Shown here piece after piece: positions 38,521 to 50,610 of a stretch of 64,000 nt of DNA. The stretch comes from Parus major (Eukaryota > Chordata > Aves > Passeriformes > Paridae). The stretch is taken from the NCBI RefSeq assembly GCF_001522545.3, contig NC_031770.1, forward strand, positions 86,157,594-86,221,593, written 5' to 3'. The notes beneath the pieces were generated by a model. It did not search any database, had not been told where the DNA came from, and saw only the letters and a program-made list of their open reading frames with translations. The first letter of the stretch is position 1, and every line of letters begins with the position of its first letter. A program made the translations under genes and the position numbers.

Positions 38521-38610
38521 CCAGGGGCTGTGGGTGGATCTCTGCATCCCCCGTGGATCCCCAGGGGCTGTGGGTGGATCTCTCCATCCCCCGTGGATCC
38601 CCAGGGGCTG
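38521..38610. repeat. 40-base tandem repeat within the LTR U3, about 2.25 copies
   Basis: Units at 38521-38560 and 38561-38600 begin 'ccaggggctgtgggtggatc' and differ at one position (ctgcat against ctccat). The first 10 bases of a third unit follow at 38601. This is internal expansion of a U3 module. Confidence 0.92.
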
Positions 38611-38730
38611 CAGGGCACAGCTGCTTCACCAGGGCCTGCAGAGGAATCTCGGGTCCGGCACCTGGAGCACCTCCTGCCTCTCCTTCACTGCCCTTGGTGT
38701 CTCCATATTGTTTCCCTCATATGTTCCCTT

Positions 38731-38754
38731 CTCCTCCTCCTCCTCCTCCTCCTC
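38731..38754. repeat. (TCC)n microsatellite, about 8 units
   Basis: Uninterrupted ctc/tcc trinucleotide run within the LTR. Confidence 0.92.
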
Positions 38755-38986
38755 TTCTCTGACTAAAAGCAACACTTGACTTTTGTTCTGATTGTTTTCT
38801 TAATATGTCATCACAGAGGCATTACCAACCTCACTCATTGGCCCAGTTTTGGCCAGCAGCCCATCCATCCTCAGAGCCATCAGGGCTTGGCCCTGCTGGA
38901 CATGGTGGAAGCTTCCAGCAGCTTCCCACAGGAGCCAATTTTGTGGCCTCCTGCTACTTAAAATCAGGTTGTGTGAAACCAATATA

Positions 38987-38991
38987 ACTGC
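38987..38991. repeat. Target-site duplication, right copy (actgc)
   Basis: Exact copy of 37902-37906, immediately after the LTR. Confidence 0.85.
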
Positions 38992-41298
38992 TTTGTTATC
39001 TGTAGGGAAAAAAATCCAATAGAGTGAAATTCTAGGAAATAATATCAACATTTCATAACAAATCAATAGTCACTTAGCGAAGAAACCAAAGTAATATATT
39101 TATTTCATCTTCAAGCCTCTAAATTTAATTTGGATTCTGTGGAATTCACCTTTAACCAAGGCTTTTTTTCAATTTCTTCTTACAATACCTAAATCAAAAA
39201 GTAGATTATTTTCACGGATTAGTAAGATTTCCGTGGTTTACAATTCCATCATTAGACATGCTTGGGAACTCAATATTTGCAATCTACACAGGGAGACAGA
39301 CTTTAAGCTCCTGTCTTTTGTTACTTCCTTAATAATTCAGGGGATCATATCATTTTCCTGTTAAAAGATAATTTTAGAAAGTCTTTGTTTGTAAATAAAA
39401 TGCATACTTCCAGTGTATTTAAAATGTAATTTTCAATAAATGTCTCTCACTTACTGGAGCCTTTGTAACAGTTTGTATATGTACAATAAACTTCAGTTCT
39501 ATCATACACTTTTTTCAGCATGGATTCTTTTTTCCTTCCCTTACTAATTTAATTCTGAAAAAAATAATAGTGGAATTTTTCTCCCCTTTTTTCTTCTTTG
39601 CAGGGGTTCATCTGCCCAATTAGGGAAGTTTGTGAAATTTCAGAATTTATCTTGTAAATATAAGCCTATATTCTTCCAAGTCAGGCCTATCTACTCATAG
39701 CCTGAAATTTCAAAAACCGTAAGTATTGTACTATTGTTTGGTAGGTTTATAGCCACACTATTCCTGAGACATGGAGTAGGAGAATAAATCTAGCACTTGA
39801 ATTTAGCTCTCCTCATGTAAATTTGGCACAAGTATCAGACAAAAAAAGGGCAGCATATATCTTAGTTTCAGCACAGTGTTGCACCTTTGCAGTCACCTGC
39901 TGTTTCAACTACTTTACAAAGTTCAATACATAATTCCAGCAGATTCAATTTAATTACCTAAAAGCTACACATCTCATCCAAACTATTTGTCTCTGTCTAG
40001 TGAGTAGACAAACAGGAGTTCCATTAGAGAAGGAGATTCACAGTACTTACTTGTTTAAGGGAAAAGCCACATACAACACAAAAAAATACTTCATTGCTAT
40101 GAAAGCTACATTATATTAGACATGCACTTTCTACCAAGGTCTAAAGTAGTTTATTCAGTCACATTAATATAAGTGTTTAATATCATTTGAAGTATCTTAA
40201 GGTATGCAAGACATTTACATATGACTGGCAAATGCTGTGGTCTCAATGGAGATAATGGTCTGGTGGCAGCTGGAAATCAAATAAAATATTCTATAGGATC
40301 TTAGATGGTACTACATGTTTAGTTGAGTGAATTAAGCCAAACTTACGACAAAGATAGCAAGAAAGCACAACTAATAGGATAGAAAGGAAGATGGATATAA
40401 GAAATGGAAAATTTTAAACATAGGAATGAGATTATGCTACTTGTTATACAGCCATGCATATAGGAAGGACCTTTCTTAGCAACTCAATAATGCTTTTCCT
40501 AATTAAATCATCTGTTTACTTCATCAATTGCATTGTAATTATTTAACAACTTCTAAATTAATGCTGGAGTGATAGAGTTCATTAAAATGCAGACAAGAAG
40601 AAAAACACAAAAAACAAGGATAAAAAAGGTTCTTTTATGTCACCTAATTTAACTATTTGTTAATGAAAAATTATGTCCTTTTTTTTTTTAGAATACTCAC
40701 ATACACACCTACGTGGACACATGTTCATGTATATTCAAAGATACTTGAGAATTTTGCATTTAATATTATGATATTATAATATTATGATAGTACTTTCTCA
40801 CATTCAGTTTTGAAAGACCAAAGCAGGGCATTTTCAAGAGATTTTTCTTCTTTGTCTCAGAAAATGTTTTCTGACAGACTTATTATTTACCTTCATCTGT
40901 CTTTAAAAAGTTTTAGTCATTATTCCTAGCATATTTACAAACATAATTTCTCATTATTTTTTGCAAGTTTTGAATGCTTGTCATGATAAAAAATATTTTT
41001 TCCATGATTCAATCTTTCCATAATAATGTACAGCATGTTGCACTACAATGGTGCACTTACTATAGCCTGCTAAAGACGGCTTTCACCACTCCTATGAAAT
41101 GAGTGAAGGCTCTGTGCCAGCCCAGTAATGCAGAACCTCAGCCTCAGCTTGGACCAATCTGCAATAGGAACCAGGAGAAGTTGAAAGATACAATGTCTGT
41201 ATGGTTAAAGACTGCAAACAATTATTTTTACCATCTCTCCACAGCACTTCTGCTTTTTTTGACACTGATCTGCACCAGAGCTCTGGCTAGCTCTATGG
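38992..41298. other. AT-rich non-coding stretch
   Basis: No gene or repeat family recognised. A short ATT/ATA-rich tract lies at 40766-40792. The part at 41050-41298 is less AT-rich and leads into the next LTR. Confidence 0.55.
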
Positions 41299-41952
41299 TG
41301 TTGTTCTGCACTCAGGTGCAGGTGAGCTCCAAGAGTGGGGAATCACTGGGGATTTAGCTTTTCCCACAGTGAAAACTCCAGAGGCTTGGGCTGCCCCAAG
41401 CTCTGCGGTGCATGGCATCAGGGGCAGACGTAATAAAGCAGAGGAGTCTCTCTGGATTGAAGTTCCCAGCAACCGTTTATTGAGGGTGGGGAAATGACAC
41501 AACCACATGGCCAGGAGTAAGGTCCAAAAAAGCTCCCAACGCTACTGTGCAAGGGGTTAAATATAGCTCAATCTCCATGGGCGGGTACAAACAGTGGACC
41601 AATAGGGAATTCCAAGGGGAGGAGATCACAATTTCAGAGCCAATAAGGACACGCAGAGGGGTGCAACAAGATACAATTACCAGTGGGGCCTCGAGGGACA
41701 AATGATTGTCAGGGAAGGATCTGCAAGAGGGAGTGGGGTTTACAATTGATGGACAGGTGAGTAGGGGCTGGACTGGGGTGACAGACAGGGAACTTTCAAG
41801 AAGGAAGTGAGAGGTTTACTTTGAAGGATAGGGTATGGGAGGGATAACAACAGTTAGAAATCAATAAATTTAACCTGAGAGGAAAAGGGAACATACCAAC
41901 AAACAATTTGGACCTATCAACTTTGACAAAATTAAATAAACATACTGCAACA
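41299..41952 (-). mobile_element. LTR of another endogenous retrovirus group, minus orientation
   Basis: The 654-base block has matching inverted termini (TGTTG at 41299-41303 and CAACA at 41948-41952). On the minus strand it has a clear promoter layout: two CCAAT-box sites, a TATA box and, about 80 bases later, AATAAA at 41476-41481. This gives a U3 of roughly 390 bases and an R plus U5 of roughly 260 bases. Its sequence is unlike the ERVL LTRs elsewhere in the window; the layout is closer to gammaretrovirus-like or betaretrovirus-like LTRs, but I cannot choose between them. I found no target-site duplication (flanks 'ctatgg' and 'gttttt'), so the ends or the flanks may have changed. No internal sequence is visible, so it is likely a solo LTR. 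Confidence 0.65.
41557..41644 (-). promoter_or_regulatory. LTR promoter elements: TATA box and two CCAAT boxes
   Basis: On the minus strand, TATATTTAA occupies 41557-41565. Two ATTGG pentamers (inverted CCAAT, the NF-Y site) are at 41599-41603 and 41640-41644, 35 to 80 bases upstream of the TATA box. This spacing is standard for an RNA polymerase II LTR promoter. Activity today cannot be judged from sequence. Confidence 0.6.
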
Positions 41953-44900
41953 GTTTTTTGTTGTTTCTCTCATTTCCTTTCACATATCCTTTTTTCTAGA
42001 CCAAACAGTTAAAGGTTACTGAGTTGTACTTAATGTAAATTCATTATATACCTCTAACTTTCTGACAAAATTTCTTCATTTCAACTTACTTTACAGCATA
42101 ATTAAAGATAGGAAAACTATGTTTTTCTACCGCAGAATAACAATGTTCTTTGTTTTGTTCACTGATTTATTTGTTTCTGTTACTACCTCAGTATTTTCTG
42201 TGCTTTTTTAATTGCTGATAAACAGTGACTTGACATTTTCATGAATTATCTACCATTGTTCAAGTTCTTATTTCTAAGTAATAAAGGTAATCACCAAGCT
42301 CATCCTTTTACCCGTGAAGTTAGTAGCTATTCCTTTTGTATTCATATTGCTGAACCAGTTACTTTGTTAATCTTTCACAAAGAGCTAGTATTTCCGAACT
42401 AACTATTCAGAACAGTGTATTTTCAGAACATCAACCATTAAAATTGCAATTTTTTCAGTAATTTAACAATATAAGGATTTTACTGGGATATTTGAAACTA
42501 GTAAATGTTAAAATAAGTTAATAATTCATTCTGAAATGTTGATGGGCAGAAGAGAGCTCTACCAGCACAGTTCAGTCTGATTTGATAGGCAGGTAGGATA
42601 GCTGAGATGCCCTGGGGTATCCCTCCTGGCTCTAAATTCTTAGTCCAGAAGGGCACACATCTCTTTTCAACCTTGTGTCATCGGGATGAGTTAGAGACTG
42701 AGGGACAGGGCAAATGACAATAGGTATTTTTTAGGCAGCTGAATCATACTTAAGATCAAATATGTCATCTCAACAAGAAATGGTGTTTTTTTACTGTCTT
42801 GTAATATATCAATCAAACTGAGAGTCAGTTTTTTTACATGAACATATAAAGTCAATCCAGCAGAGTAAATGGCCCAGCTTTTTTCCCAGCATTTGAATGC
42901 TTATCAGAACACAGTTTTAAAGCTGGATTCTGTCTTATTGTCATAGAATCTATTATAACACTGATCTATTTTAATTACAGTTATAATTGACTTTCCTTTC
43001 TGATTGTCTGAATGTGCCTTGACAGTCCAAATAAGTTGTCATTCCACTAATCATTAAATGTACATTTTTATGACTTCTGCAATAAATGAGTGGTGCCTGC
43101 CACATAATGTTCTCTCAGTCTCCCCACTATGTGCCAGAAGATTACTCAGGGTCAAAGACATCCTGGACTTCAAAATATCTTTCATAAGATTTAGAAATAA
43201 ATATAGTAACATTACACAGCTGTTTACAGCTGTTTTCAAGTGTTATTCTGCCTGCAGCTTTGAGTGCAGAGGAAAGGGATTGGGGCTGGAGCAGTAATTC
43301 TTATAATTCTTGTAATTCTTGTCAAACCCTTGAGGAGGGCAATAATAGATCAGAAGAGAATATTTAAAGCTGAAAGTTGAAACCAGTGTATTTGTTGGGA
43401 AACCACAAATTACTCCTTAGCAAATACTGTGAAGAAAAGAAAGTTTGGCCAAAAAAAAAGTGCAAATAAAAACAATAAAAATAGTTAACTATTAAGGGAA
43501 TGTGTAAAAAATATTCATCTTTTTTTAAGGATGTATGATAAAATTTCCTGCAACCCTTATAAAAGACCAGTTGTTTTAAGGATATAAAAAATAAAATAGA
43601 TTAATTCCTACAATATAGCAAATAGTAAATGAAAATATATAGTTTCATTTGGTATTATACATATACCTAATATGCATGTCTTTGAAAGAATTATACTACA
43701 AAATGGTGTATTTGATTTATCTCTAAGTCAAAAGTCCACTTAGGAATAAAAATATCCTCATAGAGTACAAATAGACTGCCTCTTTATCCTGAGAACCACA
43801 TTCAAGCAATCAAGATGAAACATAAGATAGAATATAACTATTCATATAGATTTCTAATTTTTAAAAAACTTTGATTCAAAGATACATGAAGATATTACAT
43901 AAAGGGCTTACACGTTCCTAAGCATGCAAAGTTCAGACTTGCTGCAATAGAAATGTTGGCTACCATGAAACCACATGAATTTATGCCAATTGGTGGGGTC
44001 CATATTTCATGTGTCAAACTTTGGCATCAAGTAGCCAGAGGAAACACTATGTGACTCTATAGCAACAATAGTATATTAGTAGATTTGCATTTCCTACTTC
44101 CACTTAACAAAGAGACACAAAATGAAACATTGTAAATCCTGTATGAAATAAAGGGGAAGTGTGCAATCATGTTTCTTCAAAGAATACAAAAGTGAATATG
44201 CACATACAATATAAATATAAACTCTGCTTTATGTATTATGGCTGTATTTACATATGAGACATTCCTTCCTGGGGGAGGTGAGAGGGCATGCTGGAATATA
44301 ATTTCCATAATTTGCTTTTCATACTCTAGGCACTAATGTTAAAATTAGTATATCAGCTACTCATAAACATGTGCTACAGTAAAAGAGAGACAACTAATTT
44401 AATAAACAAAAATTTTATGTAATCTGGGACATCTTTACCTTCTAGACTTTGTCTACTAAAATAGCTAATGAAGTGGATCCAGGCAACACTGATGCAAGAT
44501 AAGAAATATTTATTGATATAGTAATAAATGGGATTACATAAAAAGTGTTACTGGTAGTAAATTCTTAAAGCTTTCTTACATGTAATAGGATATTGCATCA
44601 TAAATGTTTTGTCAGCAAAGCCAAATATTAGTAAAATCAATAGCTCTTAATTATTAGTTTATAGAAAACATGGTTTGTTTTGTCAGTTTTGGTAATTCTT
44701 CCCTACAAAAAAAAGGAAATGGCCAACCTAAACATTATCTTGGGTAGCTATAGAAAATATCAATTAAAAATACTGAAGCAAACACAGTGGTTAAATATAC
44801 TTATTTCAAGGCCAAATAAATGACCATTTTAAGAAATAAATACCAAGAAAGGTTACAATGGAAAGAAATCAGACAGCTGAAATGTTCAGGCAGCTTCCTT

Positions 44901-47110
44901 TAAGAGATGGACCTTGAGCTTTATCCAGTTTCTTGTTTATGGTTTCATAGCTACATGATGAGATATTAAAAAAAATACAACTTGAAGAAAGAATTCCAAT
45001 ATTTTAAAATCCAGCAAAACTCAGTGAATATCCACACTAAGTTTCCCCTTTTTAATGAGAAGTGTTCGAGGAAGATCTAATCATTAATGGCCTCAAGAAA
45101 GCAGGTAATCAATTATTGATGCAGTTAAAAGCAAGACCAGTATGTCTTTTTTTTCCCCATGTTCCCCCAGTACCAGAAATTGGTCTTTATATCAAGAAAC
45201 CACAAACAGATGAGAGATATTTTGGCCAGTTTTATTTTCTGCCCAAAATATCTGATAGATAGACAGTTTTAAAAACTAACATTAGAAGGTTCACTTTCTC
45301 TTCTGTCCTTCTTTATTCTTATGAGAAAACAAAATATTTTCTTTGGGAGCCATAGTTGTCTTTACTGTAAGTGATTCACTTGGCGCAAACAAGGAGTCCT
45401 GTGAGTGTGGTTCTTGCATCTGTCTGCTTCAGGTAACCCTTTGGGTTAATGTCATCTTCTACTTTCTTTTTTTCCTCTCTTCGAGCTTTTGACATTGTTG
45501 GTTGCATATAACAGCTGTATCTCTCCAGGGCAGGAGCACATTCAGAAAAATTTCCTCATGGAACTATTCTCACACATTTGAGTTTTGTATATTGAAACTG
45601 TGATGTTATTCAGAAGCCTTAAATGTTTTTCATGTCCTGGTGCAGACAGCAAAATAACCAAAATACTACATTCAGAACTGATAGGGAAAAGTTGAATGAT
45701 TTTTTTTCATTAAGAATAATTTAATTTAAGACAAGTCTCTGACAAGCACCTGTTAAACGCTGGTGTTCTTATTTAATTTCGGTTATCATAAAATGTAAAT
45801 AAATAATATTTCTTTGTTTTTACCTTTAACTTCTTTTGACCTACATGCTTTGTAATATTTTGCACAACTCTATTAAGTTTAATGACTCTATATTTTAAAT
45901 GCAGTTTTCTGCTATAAATGTCTCTTGATCATATTGATAATTAACATTTTGATATTTCTTAATCAAAATATTTCTTAAAAAATAAATTATGTTCCCTCTG
46001 AGATCGCTCATTTTTATTTAGAATTAGTCTAATTGCCTGGTGATGTTATTTCTTTTCAAGATGGAAACATTTCTGGTCCAGTGTATGACTGCAGCAAAAA
46101 GGTGTCTTTACATGCCTCAAAAACTTCCTGGAATGGTGAGCCAATTCATGTGTTCAGAAGCAGAACTGGGGGCTCTTGAAAAATGTTTGATGTATTTGAA
46201 TCTTTACGTATTTCTTTATATTCTTACCACTACCATGTATATTTATATGGCCAAAAATTTAGTCATCAATGAGAAAAGTTGCAAGAAAAATATATGTTCT
46301 TCTCAGTGGCATTCACTTGATGTAAAAGGAAATGGGGTTGTCACTCTCTCCAAGATGTGCCAAAGCTTTTTGGTATCAAAGTAACACACACTGCTTTCAT
46401 CAACATTACCATATCTAAGTTTTCTGCTAGGAAAATAGTCACATATACATGAAGAAATTAAGAGAGCAAAGAGGAAGAGACAGAGAAAACAAAGGAAAAT
46501 GCAGTAGAGTGCTGCAGACTAATTTACAAAGTATTCTATTTCCTATACTTTGTAGTATCACTATTGGTAGACAGTTGGACACCACCTATTTGTAAATTTT
46601 TTAAAGAATATTAGGCACAGGAGAACAACACAAACCAGTGATCACTCTCTGCAGAATCACACTGAAAACCCTTTATCAACCGCAGATTGAAACCCAATCT
46701 ACTGCAGCACAGGGAAGATGTGTGTAACTTAATACACTGAATGGCAGAATGCTTGACATGAATCAGCAAAGCAGCTTCTCTCTCAGAAAGTATTTCTTCT
46801 CTATAAACTTTCCTTAATACATGTATAATATCACTGCATATATCAAATACATTTTAGGACTGTGTTATATATTTCTGTTTTGTGCAACTGACCAAAAAGA
46901 AACTAAACACATGTATATGTATTTCTAAGTTATCTTAATATATTTATTCTTCTCTGATGCAGCACAATAGGCATTTTTATAGCTATCATCAATCTTTGAA
47001 ATATATTTTAAATCTACTAGCTCATCAGACATAACTTGCTAGCATCGAATTATAATAATTCTTACAATAGAAAAATCTTTGCAGTTGTTTTTGAAAATCA
47101 TTCATTATTG
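41953..47110. other. AT-rich non-coding stretch
   Basis: No repeat family or gene recognised. A moderately GC-richer patch at 42535-42720 is unassigned. Open frames (for example 46040-46384, plus, 114 codons) have no recognised motif and AT-driven composition. Confidence 0.5.
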
Positions 47111-47116
47111 AAGTAA

Positions 47117-47370
47117 ATGTTTATTTATTTATAATATTTAAAATTATAAAAAGCCTTTACCCCACCTAATCAAAGGTCTAGTTTGAAGGCCTGTGTTTTC
47201 ATCCTGTGCTGATTGAGCCTTCTGGATGAACTACAGTACTGAGAAAACACATCATCTTCTGCCCTGTTGTTGGGATATGTTATGCCAAAAATGCATTGTA
47301 GGGGTGCTTCCAAGTAGCAAATTGTCCAGACCACAGGAGCTAGTTGCTTAAAGTCATCTTGTAAGTTCTC
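47117..47370 (-). other. Candidate terminal exon, unrecognised product
   Basis: On the minus strand a good splice acceptor (tgttatctttcag, ending at 47371) precedes an open stretch starting 'ENLQDDFKQLAPVVW' that stays open for 66 codons to a TGA at 47170. A polyadenylation signal (aataaataaa) follows about 40 bases after the stop. The peptide has balanced, protein-like composition with W, C, H and R and without the F/I/K/N excess of surrounding frames. I recognise no domain and know of no homologue. AG acceptors and AATAAA are common by chance in AT-rich DNA, so this is only a candidate. It could pair with the exon candidate at 48323-48407 across the assembly gap. Confidence 0.18.
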
Positions 47371-47611
47371 CTGAAAGATAACAAACACATGTTAAAATAT
47401 TCTGGGTTTTGGATAACCTACTATAATTTTTAAATATAAGCATACTTTCTCTGATATTTACTTTGAAAATAGAAGTATTTACAACTTGTGACTTTCATAC
47501 ATTGAACTTCATTCTTACTTTCTATCAAAAAATACTTCCTAGAGAAATATTCAGGACTTAGTTATTAGATAAAAATTTTTACCATAATTAAACTTATTGT
47601 ATTATATGTAA

Positions 47612-47647
47612 GGGAACTAGTTGGACTAAATCTAAAAAATTCCTTCC
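47612..47647 (+). mobile_element. Possible CR1 3' end fragment cut by the gap
   Basis: The bases 'actagttggactaaatct' and 'ttccttcc' just before the gap resemble the CR1 3' UTR ('gttggactagatgatct', 'cccttcc'). Only about 35 bases are visible, so the match could be chance. If real, the gap probably starts inside a CR1 tail. Confidence 0.25.
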
Positions 47648-48322
47648 NNNNNNNNNNNNNNNNNNNNNNNNNNNNNNNNNNNNNNNNNNNNNNNNNNNNN
47701 NNNNNNNNNNNNNNNNNNNNNNNNNNNNNNNNNNNNNNNNNNNNNNNNNNNNNNNNNNNNNNNNNNNNNNNNNNNNNNNNNNNNNNNNNNNNNNNNNNNN
47801 NNNNNNNNNNNNNNNNNNNNNNNNNNNNNNNNNNNNNNNNNNNNNNNNNNNNNNNNNNNNNNNNNNNNNNNNNNNNNNNNNNNNNNNNNNNNNNNNNNNN
47901 NNNNNNNNNNNNNNNNNNNNNNNNNNNNNNNNNNNNNNNNNNNNNNNNNNNNNNNNNNNNNNNNNNNNNNNNNNNNNNNNNNNNNNNNNNNNNNNNNNNN
48001 NNNNNNNNNNNNNNNNNNNNNNNNNNNNNNNNNNNNNNNNNNNNNNNNNNNNNNNNNNNNNNNNNNNNNNNNNNNNNNNNNNNNNNNNNNNNNNNNNNNN
48101 NNNNNNNNNNNNNNNNNNNNNNNNNNNNNNNNNNNNNNNNNNNNNNNNNNNNNNNNNNNNNNNNNNNNNNNNNNNNNNNNNNNNNNNNNNNNNNNNNNNN
48201 NNNNNNNNNNNNNNNNNNNNNNNNNNNNNNNNNNNNNNNNNNNNNNNNNNNNNNNNNNNNNNNNNNNNNNNNNNNNNNNNNNNNNNNNNNNNNNNNNNNN
48301 NNNNNNNNNNNNNNNNNNNNNN
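47648..48322. other. Assembly gap, 675 N
   Basis: A run of 675 undetermined bases. The 268-codon open frame across it is an artefact, because N positions contain no stops. Confidence 0.99.
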
Positions 48323-48407
48323 CCTCCCTCTGTTCATTGTAGATCGTGTCATGTTGAATACTTTTTCATACTCATCAGCAATATCTTTCCCTGTCCCCAT
48401 CTTTTAT
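48323..48407 (-). other. Candidate first coding exon running into the gap
   Basis: On the minus strand a pyrimidine-rich acceptor (ttttctttttgtag) ends at 48408. The following segment has an ATG at 48400 with A at -3 and G at +4, a good initiation context, and then 26 open codons ('MGTGKDIADEYEKVF' at the start) up to the gap. The peptide is hydrophilic with no recognised motif. It may be a 5' exon of a small gene whose last exon is near 47170, or a chance frame. Most of the exon would lie in unsequenced bases. Confidence 0.15.
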
Positions 48408-49261
48408 CTACAAAAAGAAAACTATAATTGGCATAAATGATATAGATTTGGGCCAAAAAGAAGAACTTGTGGCATGATAAAACTATAAATCATGTCTTAA
48501 TTTCATCTCTGACTGTCCACAATTTTCAATATTTCCCTGAAGTCAAAACAGGAAGGAAAGTTTTTCATAGTGCAATGGAATAACTACTGATTTGCCAAAA
48601 TTTCTACATGAGGGATCTATCTATACACATATCTATACACATGAAACTCAGGTTTATGGTTAGCCATTGCTTGTATCATGCTGTATCTTTGTCATAAGAC
48701 CTTGCAGAGAACTATGTAGGAGAGAATTATTTTTACAGCTTTGAAATGATTTCCATGTGTACAAAACCTTGGTTTGCTACTGCCATTGGTATTCACATAA
48801 GAAACTGTCATTCTAATGCATAATCCTGCTTTGTTAATAGCCCAGATCCACTGACAAAGGTTTCATTGTTAGAAATGTTGATTGTGACACAATTGATTTT
48901 GGATTACAAACCTAAATTGAATACCAATGTCTGTAAAGCCTTATTCCAAAGGTAATAAAAAATGTTTTCATATTATGTTCTGAGAGATGGCATTAATTAA
49001 AACTAACATTCTGTAGTTACAAACAGACATCTAAGCAAAAGAAAATTTATTTGGGACAAAATAAAAATCCTTTCAAGAGTTACTCATTTAGTCTTAATGA
49101 CTTAGGGATGTTGAAAGCAAAGGGATTGATGCCCTTCAGGTCCCATTGATTTCAGCTCAGACTCTATCTAAGTTTTTGTTGTTCCACTTGTGCAGTGTAG
49201 AAACAAGATCTTCTCTCTCTGAAATGAATTAGCTTCTCATTTATTAATTATAAATTATTTT

Positions 49262-49295
49262 TAGTAATAGTAGTAGTAATAATAGTAGTAGTAGT
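49262..49295. repeat. (TAG/TAA)n trinucleotide repeat
   Basis: About 11 units of 'agt/aat' type with interruptions (agtagtagtaataatagtag). It is an ordinary microsatellite. Confidence 0.85.
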
Positions 49296-50610
49296 GTTTG
49301 TATACAGGAGCTAAATTCTTTTCCTTATTGCCATATAAATATTCAGCAGAAATAAGGCATGTCCCTTGTGTGTTTTTGGGTTTCTTTTTCCAGTTTACAG
49401 CAATATAGAACTAGTAGAAGCTGATAAAGGAGTATGAAGACTAAATTACTTGTGACAGACTCTAGTGACACTATATCTGTAGCCAAATAGTTTCTAACTT
49501 CTTGGGTTTTGGGTGGTCTGCCTAAATTCACTAAAAAGATTTGAAGAGACACTTAAAGGAAAATAAGGTGATATTAGATTATTATTTTTTATTGGAAGAG
49601 TTTAGCCTCTTGAGAATGCAAAGCAATGTGGGAGAGAGAAGAGAACAATTTGTATAAACCCAATATCGAATATGGTAACACTTGTGGATCAGATTTAGCA
49701 GCTAGCTACTCACACTGAAGAAAGATGATGGAAATAGACTACATATTTGGAAGAATGTGGCCATGTTTGATATAATAGGTAAGAGGGTGAATGTTTGTAG
49801 TGCAAGTAGGTGAATGCTTGAAAGTGATTGAGGCAAAGCAGAAAATTCAGTGTTTTGAATGGATTTGAATAGCAAGGATTACTTATCAGGCTGAGAATTT
49901 TAGCTAGACAAAACCAGAAAAGGGTCATCAAAATGTATTTGTAGGAGGTGGGGATATAAATTTAATACATGTTCATTCAAATAGATTGATATGATGGAGA
50001 CATTTTAGACACCCACAGTCTAGACATTTATCTCTGAGCTAATCAAGCTAGGACCACTTCACAGCTAATGGAGAAAAGTACTTTCTGGTCTGATGTGTAT
50101 TGATATTTGCTTTAAGACAGGATGAACCTTTCTGAAGTGACTGCTTTTTTACACTGAGTATTAAGAAAGAAGTTTAAGTGACAATTTACACTGTAAAGTT
50201 TTATATTCTAGGGTCAAAAGTAAGTAAACCTCATTTGACAAGGTGATTTTCTTGGAAAACTATTCTTTTCAAATGAGAAATTAACATTTCTGTTTGACAA
50301 TGATATTTTTTCAACAAAACTTCCTGAAGGACTCTTGATATTTTCAACAGAAACTCTTGCTTAATTTTGAGAATTATCCAAATATCATCTTTCATTTTAA
50401 ATAAAAAAATCTAAGATCATTCTCAATTCTGTCTAATTGAACAGAATTTGAAATTAATTCTCTACATTATATTTTAGAGCAGAAAGGTATTCTTTTAGAT
50501 ATACAATGCTAATAACCACCACACTTTTATTGGACTTATGTTTTAGTTTGGAAGATCATTTTAAAAAATTTTTCTTTTTTTCTTTTGTATTTTTCAAATA
50601 GCATTTGGCT

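Larger units (their letters stand above)
37907..38986 (-). mobile_element. Complete ERVL-type solo LTR, 1080 bases, minus orientation
   Basis: On the minus strand the LTR runs from 38986 to 37907. Its 3' end reads '...aaagcatgaca' with a proper CA terminus; its 5' end has TA where TG is expected. A polyadenylation signal (minus-strand AATAAA) lies at 38098-38103, followed by an R/U5 of about 190 bases. The U3 is long and modular, with repeated 'ctccag..gtggg' style units, a 40-base internal tandem repeat at 38521-38610 and a (TCC)n run at 38731-38754. A perfect 5-base direct repeat flanks it. There is no internal gag/pol sequence, so the provirus has recombined to a solo LTR. The 185- and 167-codon plus-strand open frames inside are antisense by-products of the GC-rich U3. 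Confidence 0.9.

Noticed and set aside
38209..38779. 185- and 167-codon plus-strand open frames
   Set aside because: They overlap each other in different frames, lie antisense inside the U3 of an ERVL LTR and owe their length to GC-rich modular repeats including (TCC)n. No protein motif is present.
46040..46384. 114-codon plus-strand open frame
   Set aside because: The composition is that of AT-rich non-coding DNA (F, L, Y, M, K) with no motif and no matching splice or promoter signals.
47594..48400. 268-codon open frame on the minus strand
   Set aside because: Nearly all of it is the N run, which cannot contain a stop. Only the 26 codons before and the few after the gap are real sequence.
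48323..48400. N-terminus of a Tc1/mariner-type transposase
   Set aside because: The first residues (MGTGKD) look superficially similar to some transposase starts, but the following residues do not fit a helix-turn-helix pattern and the rest is unsequenced.
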